Of a stretch of DNA of 64,000 nt, positions 1 to 11,467 are shown piece after piece. Source of the stretch: Nomia melanderi (taxonomy: Eukaryota; Arthropoda; Insecta; Hymenoptera; Halictidae); assembly GCF_051020985.1 (NCBI RefSeq), contig NC_135010.1, positions 2,788,001 to 2,852,000 of the forward strand. The letters are read 5' to 3'. The position numbers were made by a program, and so were the translations under genes. The notes below the pieces were generated by a model. It was not told where the DNA came from. It did not search any database and saw nothing but the letters and a program-made list of their open reading frames with translations. The first letter of the stretch is position 1, and every line of letters begins with the position of its first letter.

Positions 1-2245
1 AATTAATTAATTAATTATTAACAAAAATGCAACTAACACATTTTTTTTGGTAATTTATTTTACCAGGTATAGTTGTTAAAAATGCAGTCTATAAATTATA
101 TAAATTGATTATTTTTTTGAGCCCTTAATTACTTAGAATAATGTTTGACATTAATTTTGTAGTATAATTGTTTGACCGTATTAATAGTTACATTTTATTT
201 TCATTGGAACAAATGTTATTCTACTATGTAAAAAATGATTATCTATATAGATGACAGGTAATAGATAAATAGTATAAGAGTGCTTTATTCTTTATTTTAT
301 TACAAATACCCAATAAACAAACATTTCACAAAACGTCAAGATTTCCTTGGTCTCTCAGAAATCGCCGAATTGAGGACAAAGATAATAAATGAATGACACC
401 ATTGATTCTTTTTTTAACACGTATATTTCACTTTCCGTTGAAAAATAATGCCGTAAATCGTCGTAGGAAATAATAGAATCTGCACAAAAATCAACTCACT
501 CGGCGCACCACTATGATTCGCTTGAAATATTTACAGTGATTGAAACTCTCTCGCGATGTGAGGTCTTCGGTTACGTACAGGGGGTTGGCGTTACACGACG
601 GAGGACGCATCGGACCCTTCTCCGCCATGTTTTCGTGCGAGAACCCTCGTAAGAAGGAAGGAAGGAAGGAAAAAGAAGGGTTTTGGACGAGGGTAACGTG
701 GCTCTGGAAAAGTGTGGCGTTTCTTTTCATTGTACAGCGATAGCGAAAACGTGTGCAGTGCTAGCCTACCCTGTTCCTCCATTAATATCATAGAAAGACA
801 TCCAATAAACAACGAATAACGGACACAGTGTACCATAGAAAACGACGATTCCGTGAAACAAGTTGAATTCGTTACTTATTTTTTTTTCTTTCCTCTCTTA
901 GGACGTGTCGTCGTGACGTAATAAATAACGGCGAGCGATAGTTAGTTTAAATAGCAATATGAATTATTAGTAGTGGAGTTTGCTGGATAGCGGTAGTTGC
1001 GAAGCGAGATCATAGACTCAGCTTGGCGACTTTTTTTTTCTTCCTTTATAATGTCGAAGTATAGTCGTAAAAGGGAGCTGGGGGAAAGGGGCGAAAAAGA
1101 GAGAGTGCGATAAAGTTTAATGGTCGTAGTCAGGAACATGCGACATTTACACATCGAGTACATTATACGTCCGCGTTACGTCATCCCGCGTCTTTTTCGT
1201 GGATTTTCTGCTGCGATTATCATCGCTACCAGATATTCAAAGGAATTCAACGACTTTCTTCCGCAGCGCAAAAAATACTGGATTCCCTTCTGAATTCTTT
1301 GTTGTATAAGATTAGAAATGGATTGATTTTGCTCTTTATACAAAGTCAGTGTCTCTTCGCGAAGAGAATTACACGAAATCAAACCTGGGACAAAGAGTAA
1401 TTACTTAAGTATGTGATCGAGTTTTACGATCGAAAGGATCATTTGAAAGCAGACGTTTTTTTTATAAGGCAATGAAACATTATGGTCACTTTCAATTGAA
1501 AAGTACTTCACAATTTCGTGTGATGGGGAAAGATGTACAATGCTGGCAGAAATTTTTGGAGAATTTGAATATTTTTAGGCTATTGAACAATTTCTTCTGA
1601 TTTATTACACAAGGAAAATGTAGAAATAATCTGTACAATGTTTAAATTTAAACATAGTTTGAACTATCGAAGTTATTCATAATTCTAGATCTTAAAAATT
1701 GTTTAGTAGTGCCTTTTAATTTTTTACAATATTTCCATAAAACAAGAAGTTTTTATTTTTTAATTTCTTTACATTTCAAGTATTCCTTTCATTGTTAAGT
1801 AACTGTATCATTTACAGTGAATATAATAGTTCGAACAGGCTTTTCAAGCACAAGGAACTATTACAAGGAAAATCTAAGCAATGAATAACATTGTTAGTGT
1901 TTCATTTTCTGTTGTATTATGATGTATTCTTTAAAACAGAAAAAGTGGTCGGAAACTTTCCACCAGCACAATACATATATAATAGAGATTGTTTCCAAAA
2001 TATACAATTTAAAATTGTACTTTCAATTGATCTTCGAAACTTCAGTTTAAATTTAATTATTAGACTGCGAATCATTACACATTTATGTCAAATACAAATA
2101 TAAAAACCACGATAATACACCAAATGCAATTAAATGTAATATTGTCCAGGCTCTAATGGTAAAATATTAAAACGAAGAATATTAATTTCTATTTAATTCC
2201 AATCTATCGAGAGAAATTATATTTGACACGCAAATCCGCAGTCTA

Positions 2246-2484
2246 TTAACACTACTTCTATCGAAGATGTCAAAAAACACTTTTTGAATTTTTGACTTAA
2301 AATTATTTTCTCAGTTTAATTATGTTTCCTCGTTTGAATTTTGGACATTCCCTATAGCTAATTTTATAATCGTTATTAGGAAAGCCGAAAAGTCAATTCA
2401 GAATATTCGACTAAGCTTGGGAAAGAATTTTAAGTTAAAATTTCAAAAGGTGTCTTTTGATGCCTTCGGTAAAAGTAGTGTTAC
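2246..2484. mobile_element. MITE with about 65-bp terminal inverted repeats
   Basis: The left end TTAACACTACTTCTATCGAA and the reverse-complemented right end GTAACACTACTTTTACCGAA match imperfectly over about 65 bases, through a shared ACTTAAAATT. TTAA at the left end, with a one-base variant at the right, suggests a piggyBac-type non-autonomous element. There is no coding capacity. Confidence 0.75.
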
Positions 2485-2908
2485 TGATACATGGTTTTAT
2501 GTTCAATTATATGTACTGAATTAGCTACATCGAAATTAATTTTTAAGGAAAATTTGCATAATGTTCTTCGGATTACTACACAAGCAATAGTGTTTACTTG
2601 TAAACAATAAATCAAAAGAGAAACGATCATTTAAAAAAATGATTAAATAGAATTGATATTCAATTGATATTCAATTCTATTACTATTGAAAGAATCCTAT
2701 TAAAAATTCTTATAATGTATAGAGCATCCTAAAAGTAGTACACCCTCAAAATTTCATAATTTGATAATTTTGCTACAATGAAGTAAAAAAATTTTCAAAT
2801 TGATTAGGAAATATTCGTGTACTAATTTGTTGAACATGTATTATTACGAAAAGATATCACATGTTTATTATACACTATTCTCGCGAATAGTATCCAATTC
2901 GATCTGTA

Positions 2909-3042
2909 GAATTAGTACCCGGTAGTAATGTCCACCACTGAAGGTTGAGTCCTCTCAACAAGCCACGAAGCTCGACAAACGGATAGTTTTAATATGATAC
3001 GTTGTTCAGTGGTGGTAGATATCGGTGAGACAATACTAATTC
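2909..3042. repeat. Short inverted-repeat element
   Basis: GAATTAGTA with inner CCACCACTGAA at 2909-2945 reappears in inverted orientation at about 3002-3042. The 134-bp unit could fold into a hairpin with a loop of about 60 bases. It may be a degenerate MITE; no clear target duplication is seen. Confidence 0.55.
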
Positions 3043-3077
3043 AATGATAACACTTTTTATAACGGTTTTTTTGCAAA

Positions 3078-3271
3078 TGAAACTTTTATCAACACATTTG
3101 TGAGATTCTTCTGATTAAAACAAACCCAAACATGACATACTTCATTTTCTTCTAGTAAATTGTGATTTAAATTACTGTAATTTATTAAATAAGGAAATAT
3201 GTTTTAAAATATATCGTGTTTGATCTTCCTTTAATCAGAAAAACTTGGCAATTCAATTGATAAAAGTTTCA
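3078..3271. repeat. Inverted-repeat element, about 194 bp
   Basis: TGAAACTTTTATCAA followed by TTCTGATTAAA is inverted at the right end with modest divergence, giving arms of about 45 bases. It is probably a decayed MITE of unknown superfamily. Confidence 0.6.
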
Positions 3272-3530
3272 ATCAGTAAAAGTGAGAAATAGAAAAGTTT
3301 AACGTTATTGTAACGCAATTGCGTTAATATCCTCTCACCTATCTGTTTGTTTTGATTGTTCCGAAGTTTGAATCTCTTGCTCTTTCATTCGTGTCGTCCT
3401 TCTCTACAGAAGACAACCAGAGGGCTCGGCTCGGATCTTATCTCGACTTGGAATCTATACCTCTGGACGATTAGTGCTCGGTTGCAGTCCCGATTTTCGG
3501 GTACTAATCACGAGAATGTTGTAATAAGTA

Positions 3531-3691
3531 TTAACACATTGTTGGTGGGAGATGCCACTAGGCGTCTTCCCTTCACAGACATTGGTAACCAGAAATACTA
3601 ATCAGAAATAATACAATTATTTAAAAATTATTAATCATTTAATCTTCATTTAATTCTTCTGAATAGGCGTATACCGTCAACAATGTGTTAA
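3531..3691. mobile_element. TTAA-flanked MITE, TTAACACATTGTTG ends
   Basis: The 161-bp unit has 18-bp inverted ends, TTAACACATTGTTGGTGG and TTAACACATTGTTGACGG, with TTAA at both outer edges. That pattern fits a piggyBac-type non-autonomous element. Its ends resemble those of the elements at 12518-12685 and 31878-32131. Confidence 0.8.
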
Positions 3692-4212
3692 ACTATTATT
3701 CCAGAATAATACTGTGTAATTTGAGAGTACATATATACATGCACTGAGAATGAAATAGAGACAGACACTTTCGTTTAACATTTGGAGTATCGAACTGAGA
3801 TTTGTCCTCCTTAATTCCCTGGATCACGACTCTTGTACGAAACGAATATTTACAACGATTACACTTTTTAGCAGTTCAAGTCATAAATATTACATTAATA
3901 CTATATACACTCATCTTTCTCTCCGACTGTGTTTACAATATTCGAGTCCCATTTCATCGCTGTATCGTTGTATATAATTACAGTTTTTCAATGACATTGG
4001 CAATTACATTGTTGAAAACTGCTTGCTTCTGGTATTCTTATAGAAAAACACCTGGCCTCGCGACCGTGAGATCAACTGACAAGTCAAGATACTCTTGCGA
4101 GCCAGTAATAATATACTACAAAACTTTCAATTACGAGGAATACATTTTTATTAATTTCCTTCAAAGTGTTCGTGTTATGCAAGGGTGCCTACTATTTTTT
4201 CACGTCGTTGTG

Positions 4213-4416
4213 TTAGTACTAGAATTACCACATCCGTCAAAATGACGTGTTACAGTTTTCTTATTTCGCAATTATTGGTATTTTAAAAGTGTTAAATATC
4301 ATAATTAATTTTAAAAATAAGAAGTTTTAAAAATAACAAATCGAAACAGCTGTCGTTACAGTTATTATAAGAATTAAATATTAATCATGTTAAACGTTCG
4401 ATAGTTCTAGCGTTAG
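4213..4416. mobile_element. MITE family A, copy 1 (decayed ends)
   Basis: The interior GCAATTATTGGTATTTTAAA is shared with copies at 46158-46383 and 55478-55697. The ends TTAGTACTAGAATTACC and GATAGTTCTAGCGTTAG are imperfect inverted repeats. Family A copies run 200-260 bp and carry TTAA-like ends. Confidence 0.7.
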
Positions 4417-6087
4417 CGACTTATTTATGACCGATTATGCAGTACCTTACTATACTTCTTCCTTCTGAATTAAAAAACAGAAGTTAGATACTGTCTAATT
4501 ACAATTGGAGGACGATAAAAATATTTAATGACTTTTTCGAATTGCAAATGATTGATGATCAGAACAATCCTAAAAATTTCTTTATTTTTAATTACTTTCA
4601 CAATAAATGTTGAACTTTAGATGGTAGTCTTGATTTTTAGTCGTCAGTACCCCTAAGTTTATTAAGTGATAATTTCTTATTACTCGGAAGTCTATCAATT
4701 TTTTAATACTGGTGTTAATGAACAAGCTACCAAACTTTTGAAATAACAACTTAAAGTATCGTCATACAAGGTTACATCGTGCAACGATTGCTCCTAAATA
4801 ATTAACGTCAGCGATGGTATGTACTATGTACATAGCATTGTATATGTAATAAAAATGGACGAAGAAACTTCGCCGTGTTGGTGGCGATGGATCTGGCAAA
4901 AGTATTTGGCGACAATGACTAGAATTGGAGGAAGAGCTTTATGAGCGATATTATTTGTGACACACTGGAAATGCCAGTTCAAATTTATCTTGTAATCGAT
5001 GCAGGGTTTTTATACATATATTTGCAAGGCAGTGTGTCGTTAGAATTAAATGCAGTTCATTTTGATTTTGTGCTTTCCTACGTTCGTTATTCGGTATGGC
5101 AGTTTTTGCTATTTTTGATGAAACTATTTGCAAATATTAAACTCATCCAAAATTTAAATACAAATGTGTTACAAATATATTCTATAAGAAATTATAAATA
5201 ATTAGATGCTTTGATTGAACCCCAGCTTTCAAGAATTATTTTATTAGTGTAACCAGGAATGAAAGATACAAGTTTCCATTTCATTCGAATTTAATTGTTG
5301 AGCTTGGAAATTTTTCTTTTAATAAATTCATAGTAGTTTCGATAAATATTGCAAATATTATTGAATAATGTTTGAAGATATAGGAAACTATAGAAACGAA
5401 CATCAACTGAGGTAACTAAGAGCGAGAAGTAACTTTTTGTTTCTATAAAACAAAATAACAATATTTAAATAATTTAATATTTGTACTGTAGTGATATTTT
5501 GTAATAGTATAATTTTATTGATCGTTTATAAAGAGAACACCTAAATCGCTTTAATCTGTATTAAAAAGTTCTAAAATCTTGAAATTTTATTTTGTCTTCA
5601 AACGTACTTTACACAATACAGTTTGCGTCGGTCTCTTTTGATCATATGTACCTACTTAGAATCAGCGCCTAATGGTATCGAAACTGTACTGAATCGTGGA
5701 GAGCGAAATGCTCTGCGAAAACTACAACGTCACTTTGTTTGACAACCTGTGTAATTTGTGCTACCTGACGCCATGAACATGTAAGAAGATTTATTATTAA
5801 TGAAGCAGATAATTTTAACATTCCATTGTAAAAGAACCATTCTAAGTATTGAGAAATACTTTAAAGCGATTCGAAAGTATACTGTTGGAATTTTATACAA
5901 TGTCTTTCATGGTTATTGTAATAAAATTTCTAGATAAAAATTGTTCAGAGTGACGATTTTAATGAATCATTGTTTCTTATATGTTGGTCAACAAGTATGT
6001 AGTTTCAATTTAACCCTTTGTGATTCGAAGAATTTTAAATTTCTCACTACAATAAAGTACAAAATATATAGCACACAGCATTAATAT

Positions 6088-6246
6088 ATTAAATAATAAA
6101 TGATAAATAATAAATAATAGATAATAAATAATAGACAATAAATAATAAAGAATAAATGATAAATAATAAATAATAAATAATAGATAATAAATAATAGATA
6201 ATAAATAATGTGCAATAAATAATAAATAATAGATAATAAATAATAC
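6088..6246. repeat. AT-rich microsatellite based on AATAATAAATAATAG
   Basis: This is an almost pure array of AATA, AATG and ATAG variants with a loose period of 7 and 14 bases. The open frames over it encode only Tyr-Leu-Ile repeats and are artefacts of the array. Confidence 0.9.
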
Positions 6247-7634
6247 ATCCAATCAATAAAATTAATCCAATTAAATACATTAAATTAAAATTGGTGGCGC
6301 TAAAGTACATGATATAATTATAATATTATCTACAAATAATTGTAGCAAAAATGTATAAAATGCAAAGTGATTGGAATGAAATTTAATTTTGAGTCTGCCT
6401 CGATATGGACCTACAAAAATTATCACTCTGTATTCTCTCTCATGTTTTCTATTAGAATATATCAAAGTGTTGCTTTGCTTTTCTTTCTTGTGAATTCAAA
6501 ATTCCAATAATGTGATTCGGTCGTTGTTGCTATAATTGATGGAAATCTGTTGATGTATGTCAAAAATTAATATAAAATGTTGGACCACCGCATTGATATG
6601 TGTTGTAAAAAGAAGAATGAACACACTGGACCTCCGTGGGTTACCTTAACAAAACTGTAAGAGTATACCGAATCAATTTAAATCGCGTCTCGATACCTCC
6701 AACAGTTCTTTTTTTAAGACACTTTGAATTTAGTTGTTTCTTTTCTTGGAAATATGTATGCCAAACCTTGTCTTTCATGGATAACAGATACACATATATT
6801 TAGGTAACAGTGCATGTTTGCCAAAGGTCGAACAAGATAATGAGATTCGTGTTTGATTCTGAACTTTGATTCTGATTTCTGCTTTTTCTTCTTTTTGGTC
6901 TTGTTCCAGTGAAGATTGACCTTCGAAATCGTGTTCGCTAACAAATAATTGTCGAACAAGCCATACTCTCGGGCGGTTTAATGACCTAGTCACTTGGGAA
7001 TCTCCTCAAGTGGAGATGGTATTTCATTGAAATCGCCGACTCAACATTTGAAGTGATTCTTAATTACTTCGATAAATGAATCTCGTGGTTTTGCAATTTC
7101 CGCCGAATAAGCATTAATCTGTTTCGAATAACACATTACTTGGGAATGAAAATTAAAATTCTTTTGTAACCTCTTCGAGAACCATGATTAAGAAATATTG
7201 ATTACGAATAACAGATGTTTATGGGGGACTTTCGCCATTTAGAATTAATTAATTATTAATACTCTTTATTAATCTGCAATGTACAATGTACATTGAGAAC
7301 ATTAATCTCCAAGGAGAATTTAGCATTAAAAGATTGCACAAAAATATTTATGCAGATATAATTCAATTTGATTATGTTGTTGCTCGTTAAACTATTTTTT
7401 TGTGATACATTTAGTAATATTGATTTGATATTACTGTTAGAAATTAATGTATGATATTTAATGTAGGATTTTGATTATGCCATTGAATCATTTCAATTAT
7501 GTCTCATAAACTTCTATACAAAATAAAACATAACTTGAGTAATTGTTATTTGTAAGTTCATATGCATTTTTCTTTGGAATTTTTAGAAGACCATACACCT
7601 GTTCGGGTAACGTAAGAATAGAGAAAGAAATGTC

Positions 7635-7740
7635 TTCTAATATATTAGTTTGTGAATAAATAAAAGTTTTCCAATATATTATTTTGTAAATACATAAGAG
7701 TTTTCCAATATTTTAGTTCGTAAAAAATAGAAGTTTTACT
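7635..7740. repeat. Three diverged tandem units of about 35-40 bp
   Basis: Each unit runs from CAATATATTA-like sequence through TTTGTAAATA to AGTTTTC. Three copies follow in direct order with substitutions and small length changes. Confidence 0.6.
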
Positions 7741-7766
7741 AATAAGATGAAAATATGGTATATACA

Positions 7767-8003
7767 TACAGTGTTGGTTAAAAGTTTGGAACCACTTGAT
7801 ATGTAACGTCATAAATTAGAAATTACATATCTGATAAATATATAAAATAAAATAACAAAAATTATATACTTTTATATTTGAATAATACCCATACGTCAAT
7901 GTTCCTTTATCATACACCAAAGTTTATCAATGAAAGTTGTTTACAAAATATGGAAGTTTTTCTTTTAACCGATGTATTGGTGTCAAACTTCTGACCGACA
8001 GTA
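7767..8003. mobile_element. Tc1-type MITE
   Basis: The left end CAGTGTTGGTTAAAAGTTTG and the inverted right end ACTGTCGGTCAGAAGTTTG have the consensus form of Tc1-family transposons. TA dinucleotides flank both sides, as expected for the Tc1/mariner target. At 237 bp with no frame it is non-autonomous. Confidence 0.8.
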
Positions 8004-10622
8004 TATATTAAAATCATTGAAGATAAGCAGCTGTAAATTGTCAACTGTTGAGTACTCTAGACTGCATATCATAAATTACTCTCAATTTTTACTCGTGTTA
8101 TATAATTAGAAGGTGTTAACTAAAAAGAGAATGAAACCTAGGAACTTTCCCAGGGAACTAATATATAAGTACATCTTGTTACATATATCATCAAATGATA
8201 TTTCCCATTAACTCAGAAATCCACGGAAAGTTACTCCCGTGGTTACACAAGAAATATCGCCTATGTGATTAATTTGAAAGTTGTAAGCCTAAAAACCGCG
8301 GATATATTACGAAGACAACAATGTATAACAGATGAAAGAAAAAGATAGAATGTTTTGTTCGTATGATGCGAATTTTTATATATGCTGATTACCATCGAAA
8401 ATTTTAATAATTATTGATGCAATACATAAATTCATTTCATGTAATGTAAACATGAGTTATATATTTAAATTTCTTATGTGACTTTGTTTTAGAAGTTTCT
8501 TTTGGAATGAATTAATATTATTTAAGGAAAATGTATCCGTATATTCTTGAAATTTGTATAGTATCAATTAATAGATGAATGTTGATTGATACGGTATACT
8601 CGTATATTTTTTTAAAGAAAATATACATTTCATGGTTTTGTAGATTATGTTTTGCAAATGTACGAGATCCATTTAGAGTATCTTTTCCTTAAAATTATTC
8701 AAGTGGCATCTTTCTTATTATAAACGTGTTTTTAACCAAATTTAAGGCGAGGATGTACATAATGTTTCAGCATGTACGTTGTACATAATTTAATTTAACC
8801 CTTCCACGATTTTTAGTTCACCTACTCATTTGAAATATTATTGCAGAAGTAAGAATTCATATACTAAAATAATGTTGGTATATTTTTTTAAATTCAGAAG
8901 TGTTCTTGAAGGAATGAAAATGCAACTATAATTTCCAAATGATATTTAATGTATTTACCAAAGATTGAACATATAATATGATTCGTGATTGTAAGGTAAC
9001 CACATGTTTTCAGTTATAATATATTAATATTTACAATTGGAATTAGGGGAATTACCTGTTTTTGAAATCAATTCTAGTTTTGTACTAACGATATAAACAC
9101 TACTAAATTAACTTAACATTTACTTAAAAATTGGGTCATTTTTAATGTGTTTTATAGTTCGAATATTTATTTTTTTAAATATATTTTTAGATTGTTGATC
9201 CTAAAATCATAATACTATTAATGAATAATCGAAATCGATTAATCAAATCTGATTACACTGTCGATTCGTATGATGGAAATTCAAATAATTAAATGCTTGA
9301 TAAATGTTCATGAGATTACTAGGAATCTAAATAAATTAGACCTTTCAAGTAAAACAGTTTTGCATATTTCTCATATACTTTTCATATAAGGATTGGAATT
9401 TTACTATTTTAGAATGTAAATGTATGAACAAATATTTGTTTGAAAAATTAAGTTCCTCTTCGTATATTTAAGATATAACACAACTCCGATGTTTTACTGC
9501 ATTTAAAATTTTTTAAAGGTCCTGTTATTTATTTATTATATGTGCGCCGGAACAATAAATAAAGAAAAACAAAACAAATGTTAACGAATTTAAAAAAAAT
9601 TAGTACATATTTGAATCAGAAAATATCTAAAAAAAATCGCGGTAGAATACATTTTAATGTAATTTATGTGTTACGAAATTGAACACGTGAAACATTATTA
9701 CATGTAATCCATCTACTGTAATTCATTTTGAATGATGCGTGTCATACACGCTATTATTCTTTTACCAAACTCAGAGTCCAACAAATGCCCACAACAGAAT
9801 CACTCGAAATTAAAGCTATCTTAAAATTCTCTGGAATTACAAGAACCAAGGTTTAGAAAGCCTAGAAATCAATCAGAGTAAGTCACATTTTTGTTTTACG
9901 TAATTTAAAACTGTTTTCATCGTTAAACCTTCGAGTTGCGGTCTCAACTCGAAAAAGTTTTAATGATAGAAACATTTCTAAAATTCTTTAAATGCAAATC
10001 TGACTAACATATTCGACTTCTGAATCCTCCATTTATGTATACATGAATTTTCAATCTTCCAAACTTGTGTATGTTTTAATCTTTACATACAACATCGTAC
10101 GTTAAGGCTGAAGCCAAAATGCATTCCACAGTTGTATCACCTGATGTATGAGACGCAGATCAACATACTGATAAATGTCCTCTCAGTGCCGCGTATTTTC
10201 GGGTGCTGTGTATACTGTATACCGTCAAAATTTCAGAGTAATCCGAGCTGGTCGCTGAAGACACGTAGAATCCCAGCTGAGAACCACTGTAATTCATCGA
10301 AACTCGGTTTCCAGACTGTTGAAAATCCGCTAGACCGTGAAGAAAGAATGGGAATATAGCAGAGAATAATTTCGAAGGGGCGCCTGTGCAACGAAGACGC
10401 GACTCGCGCGCGTCACGGCGGTTGCGAGGTTGCAGGCGCCGTCGCGGTTTCATCTACTGTCACGCTATAAAAACCGTTGTGCGCGTTCAAGAGAGCATTC
10501 TTCTCTTTTAACTGCTATGGACGGATGTATACGCGTCGATCGTTCTCTTCGTGGACCGGGCTGCCGGCTCAAACTTAAAATCAAGGAGTGCTGGCTGCCC
10601 GATCGACGATTTTGCTTTTGAT

Positions 10623-10919
10623 TCACCAGTTTCCTCCAAATAGAATCCCCAAAACGTTGCGTAGGAATGTCGAGAAGTATCGCCGTGGAAAATCGATAAT
10701 CGGCGAACGAGCATTGAATTCAACTCCGTACGGTTTGATTTTCCACTTTAAACTTTTGTTTCGATCGAGCATTCCGATCAAATCTCCGCGTACTTTCTGA
10801 TATTCCGTCTTTTCATTGCATTGATCAGCTTGCCGTGCTGCCTTGTCAACAAGAGTCACTGTGTCCCTCTCGATTAGTTCTTTCAGATTACAGATCACTT
10901 CGGAGCTATCCTGGCTCAT
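10623..10919 (-). CDS. Possible 98-residue ORF downstream of the receptor stop
   Basis: The frame starts MSQDSSEVICNLKELIERDT and continues with a charged, helix-prone stretch (LVDKAARQADQ, TEYQKVRGDL), then a basic and hydrophobic end (RRYFSTFLRNVLGILFGGNW). I do not recognise it. It lies on the same strand as the receptor. Without the hAT-type insertion its ATG would begin about 80 bases after the receptor stop, so it may only be a chance frame in the 3' UTR, which is also GC-richer than the surroundings. The context before the ATG (TCT) is poor for translation. Opposite-strand frames overlap it. It could be a small gene, a downstream ORF, or noise. Confidence 0.2.
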   Translation of the reverse strand: MSQDSSEVICNLKELIERDTVTLVDKAARQADQCNEKTEYQKVRGDLIGMLDRNKSLKWKIKPYGVEFNARSPIIDFPRRYFSTFLRNVLGILFGGNW

Positions 10920-11008
10920 AGAGAATCTCGCGGAGGGCTGATCTTCCTACTGCACGTCGATGTTCCAGGGAACAATCAGTTCAACGATCGGATTAGAGTG
11001 CTTTAGAT

Positions 11009-11216
11009 CAGAGGTGTCTAACTTACTCCCCTCGCGCTAGTAACTCGGAAACAGTGTTCACCCACTACCTCTACTCAAGAAGCTGCCCCGGACTGAGTAT
11101 GTGGACAGTTCTATGTAGTGTTCAATACAAATGGGTAAAAGTAGGCAGGGAGAGGGTAACTTTTCGCGAGGGGAGTGTCACCACAGTGCCCATTGGCACT
11201 GATTTAGACACCCTCG
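11009..11216. mobile_element. hAT-type MITE inserted at the receptor stop codon
   Basis: The 208-bp element has inverted ends: CAGAGGTGTCTAA on the left, and CGAGGGTGTCTAA as the reverse complement of the right. A second inverted block, CTCCCCTCGCG, lies inside each end. It is flanked by perfect 8-bp duplications CTTTAGAT at 11001-11008 and 11217-11224. CAG-type ends and an 8-bp duplication are the standard signature of hAT transposons. There is no coding capacity, so it is non-autonomous. The right-hand duplication reads ATCTAAAG on the gene strand, which is the last Ile codon, the TAA stop and two more bases. The insertion therefore left the protein unchanged and displaced the native 3' UTR by about 216 bases. 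Confidence 0.85.
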
Positions 11217-11218
11217 CT

Positions 11219-11467
11219 TTAGATGAAACCGCCCAGAGCGTCGTGGAAGTCTTGCAGATAGGCGAGCAGTTGGGGCATCGTTGGACGATCCCTGGACAGG
11301 CCTAGCCAGCACACCGCCATTACGGCGAAAAGTTCGTCTGGACACGGCCGTGGTTGGGCTAATCGGTAGCCGTCGCGGAGACACGCCATCATCTCGAACG
11401 GGTCCACTTCGACATACGGTTGTTGACCCAGCGTTGCTAATTCCCAGAGGAACACTCCGAATGACCA
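11219..11467 (-). CDS. drl: Terminal kinase exon with stop codon
   Basis: The exon has 82 codons plus TAA. It opens WSFGVFLWELATLGQQPYVE, completing DVW with the previous exon, then DPFEMMACLRDGYRLAQP, CPDELFAVMAVCW and a kinase-type RP (DRPTM). It ends LLAYLQDFHDALGGFI. Human RYK and fly Derailed end at the same place with a short hydrophobic tail, so the stop is native. The acceptor TTCTCCTAG precedes 11467. The four C-terminal residues end in a hydrophobic Ile and could be a PDZ ligand (inference). The last codon and stop lie inside the 8-bp target duplication of a hAT-type element inserted immediately downstream. Confidence 0.96.
   Translation of the reverse strand, partial: WSFGVFLWELATLGQQPYVEVDPFEMMACLRDGYRLAQPRPCPDELFAVMAVCWLGLSRDRPTMPQLLAYLQDFHDALGGFI

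Larger units (their letters stand above)
1..11000. other. 3' flank of the receptor gene: AT-rich, no firm gene
   Basis: No recognisable coding exon was found here apart from the uncertain ORF at 10623-10919. The stretch holds short MITEs, a Tc1-type MITE, AT simple repeats and a moderately GC-rich block at 10160-11000 that is probably receptor 3' UTR or flank. Minus-strand polyadenylation candidates are ATTAAA at 10075-10080 and overlapping AATAAA hexamers at 9528-9537; none is confirmed. At 500-1200 there is a mildly GC-rich patch with polypurine runs and nothing recognisable. Confidence 0.6.

Noticed and set aside
3802..4245. 147-codon plus-strand frame
   Set aside because: The composition follows AT-rich DNA, no domain or splice structure is seen, and its end runs into a family A MITE at 4213.
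6010..6310. Two overlapping minus-strand frames rich in Tyr, Leu and Ile
   Set aside because: They are translations of the AT microsatellite at 6088-6246.
10464..10520. TATAAAAA at about 10465 followed by an ATG, as a plus-strand promoter
   Set aside because: The downstream frame (10430-10621) has no recognisable protein, and the site lies in probable receptor 3' flank; a chance match is more likely.
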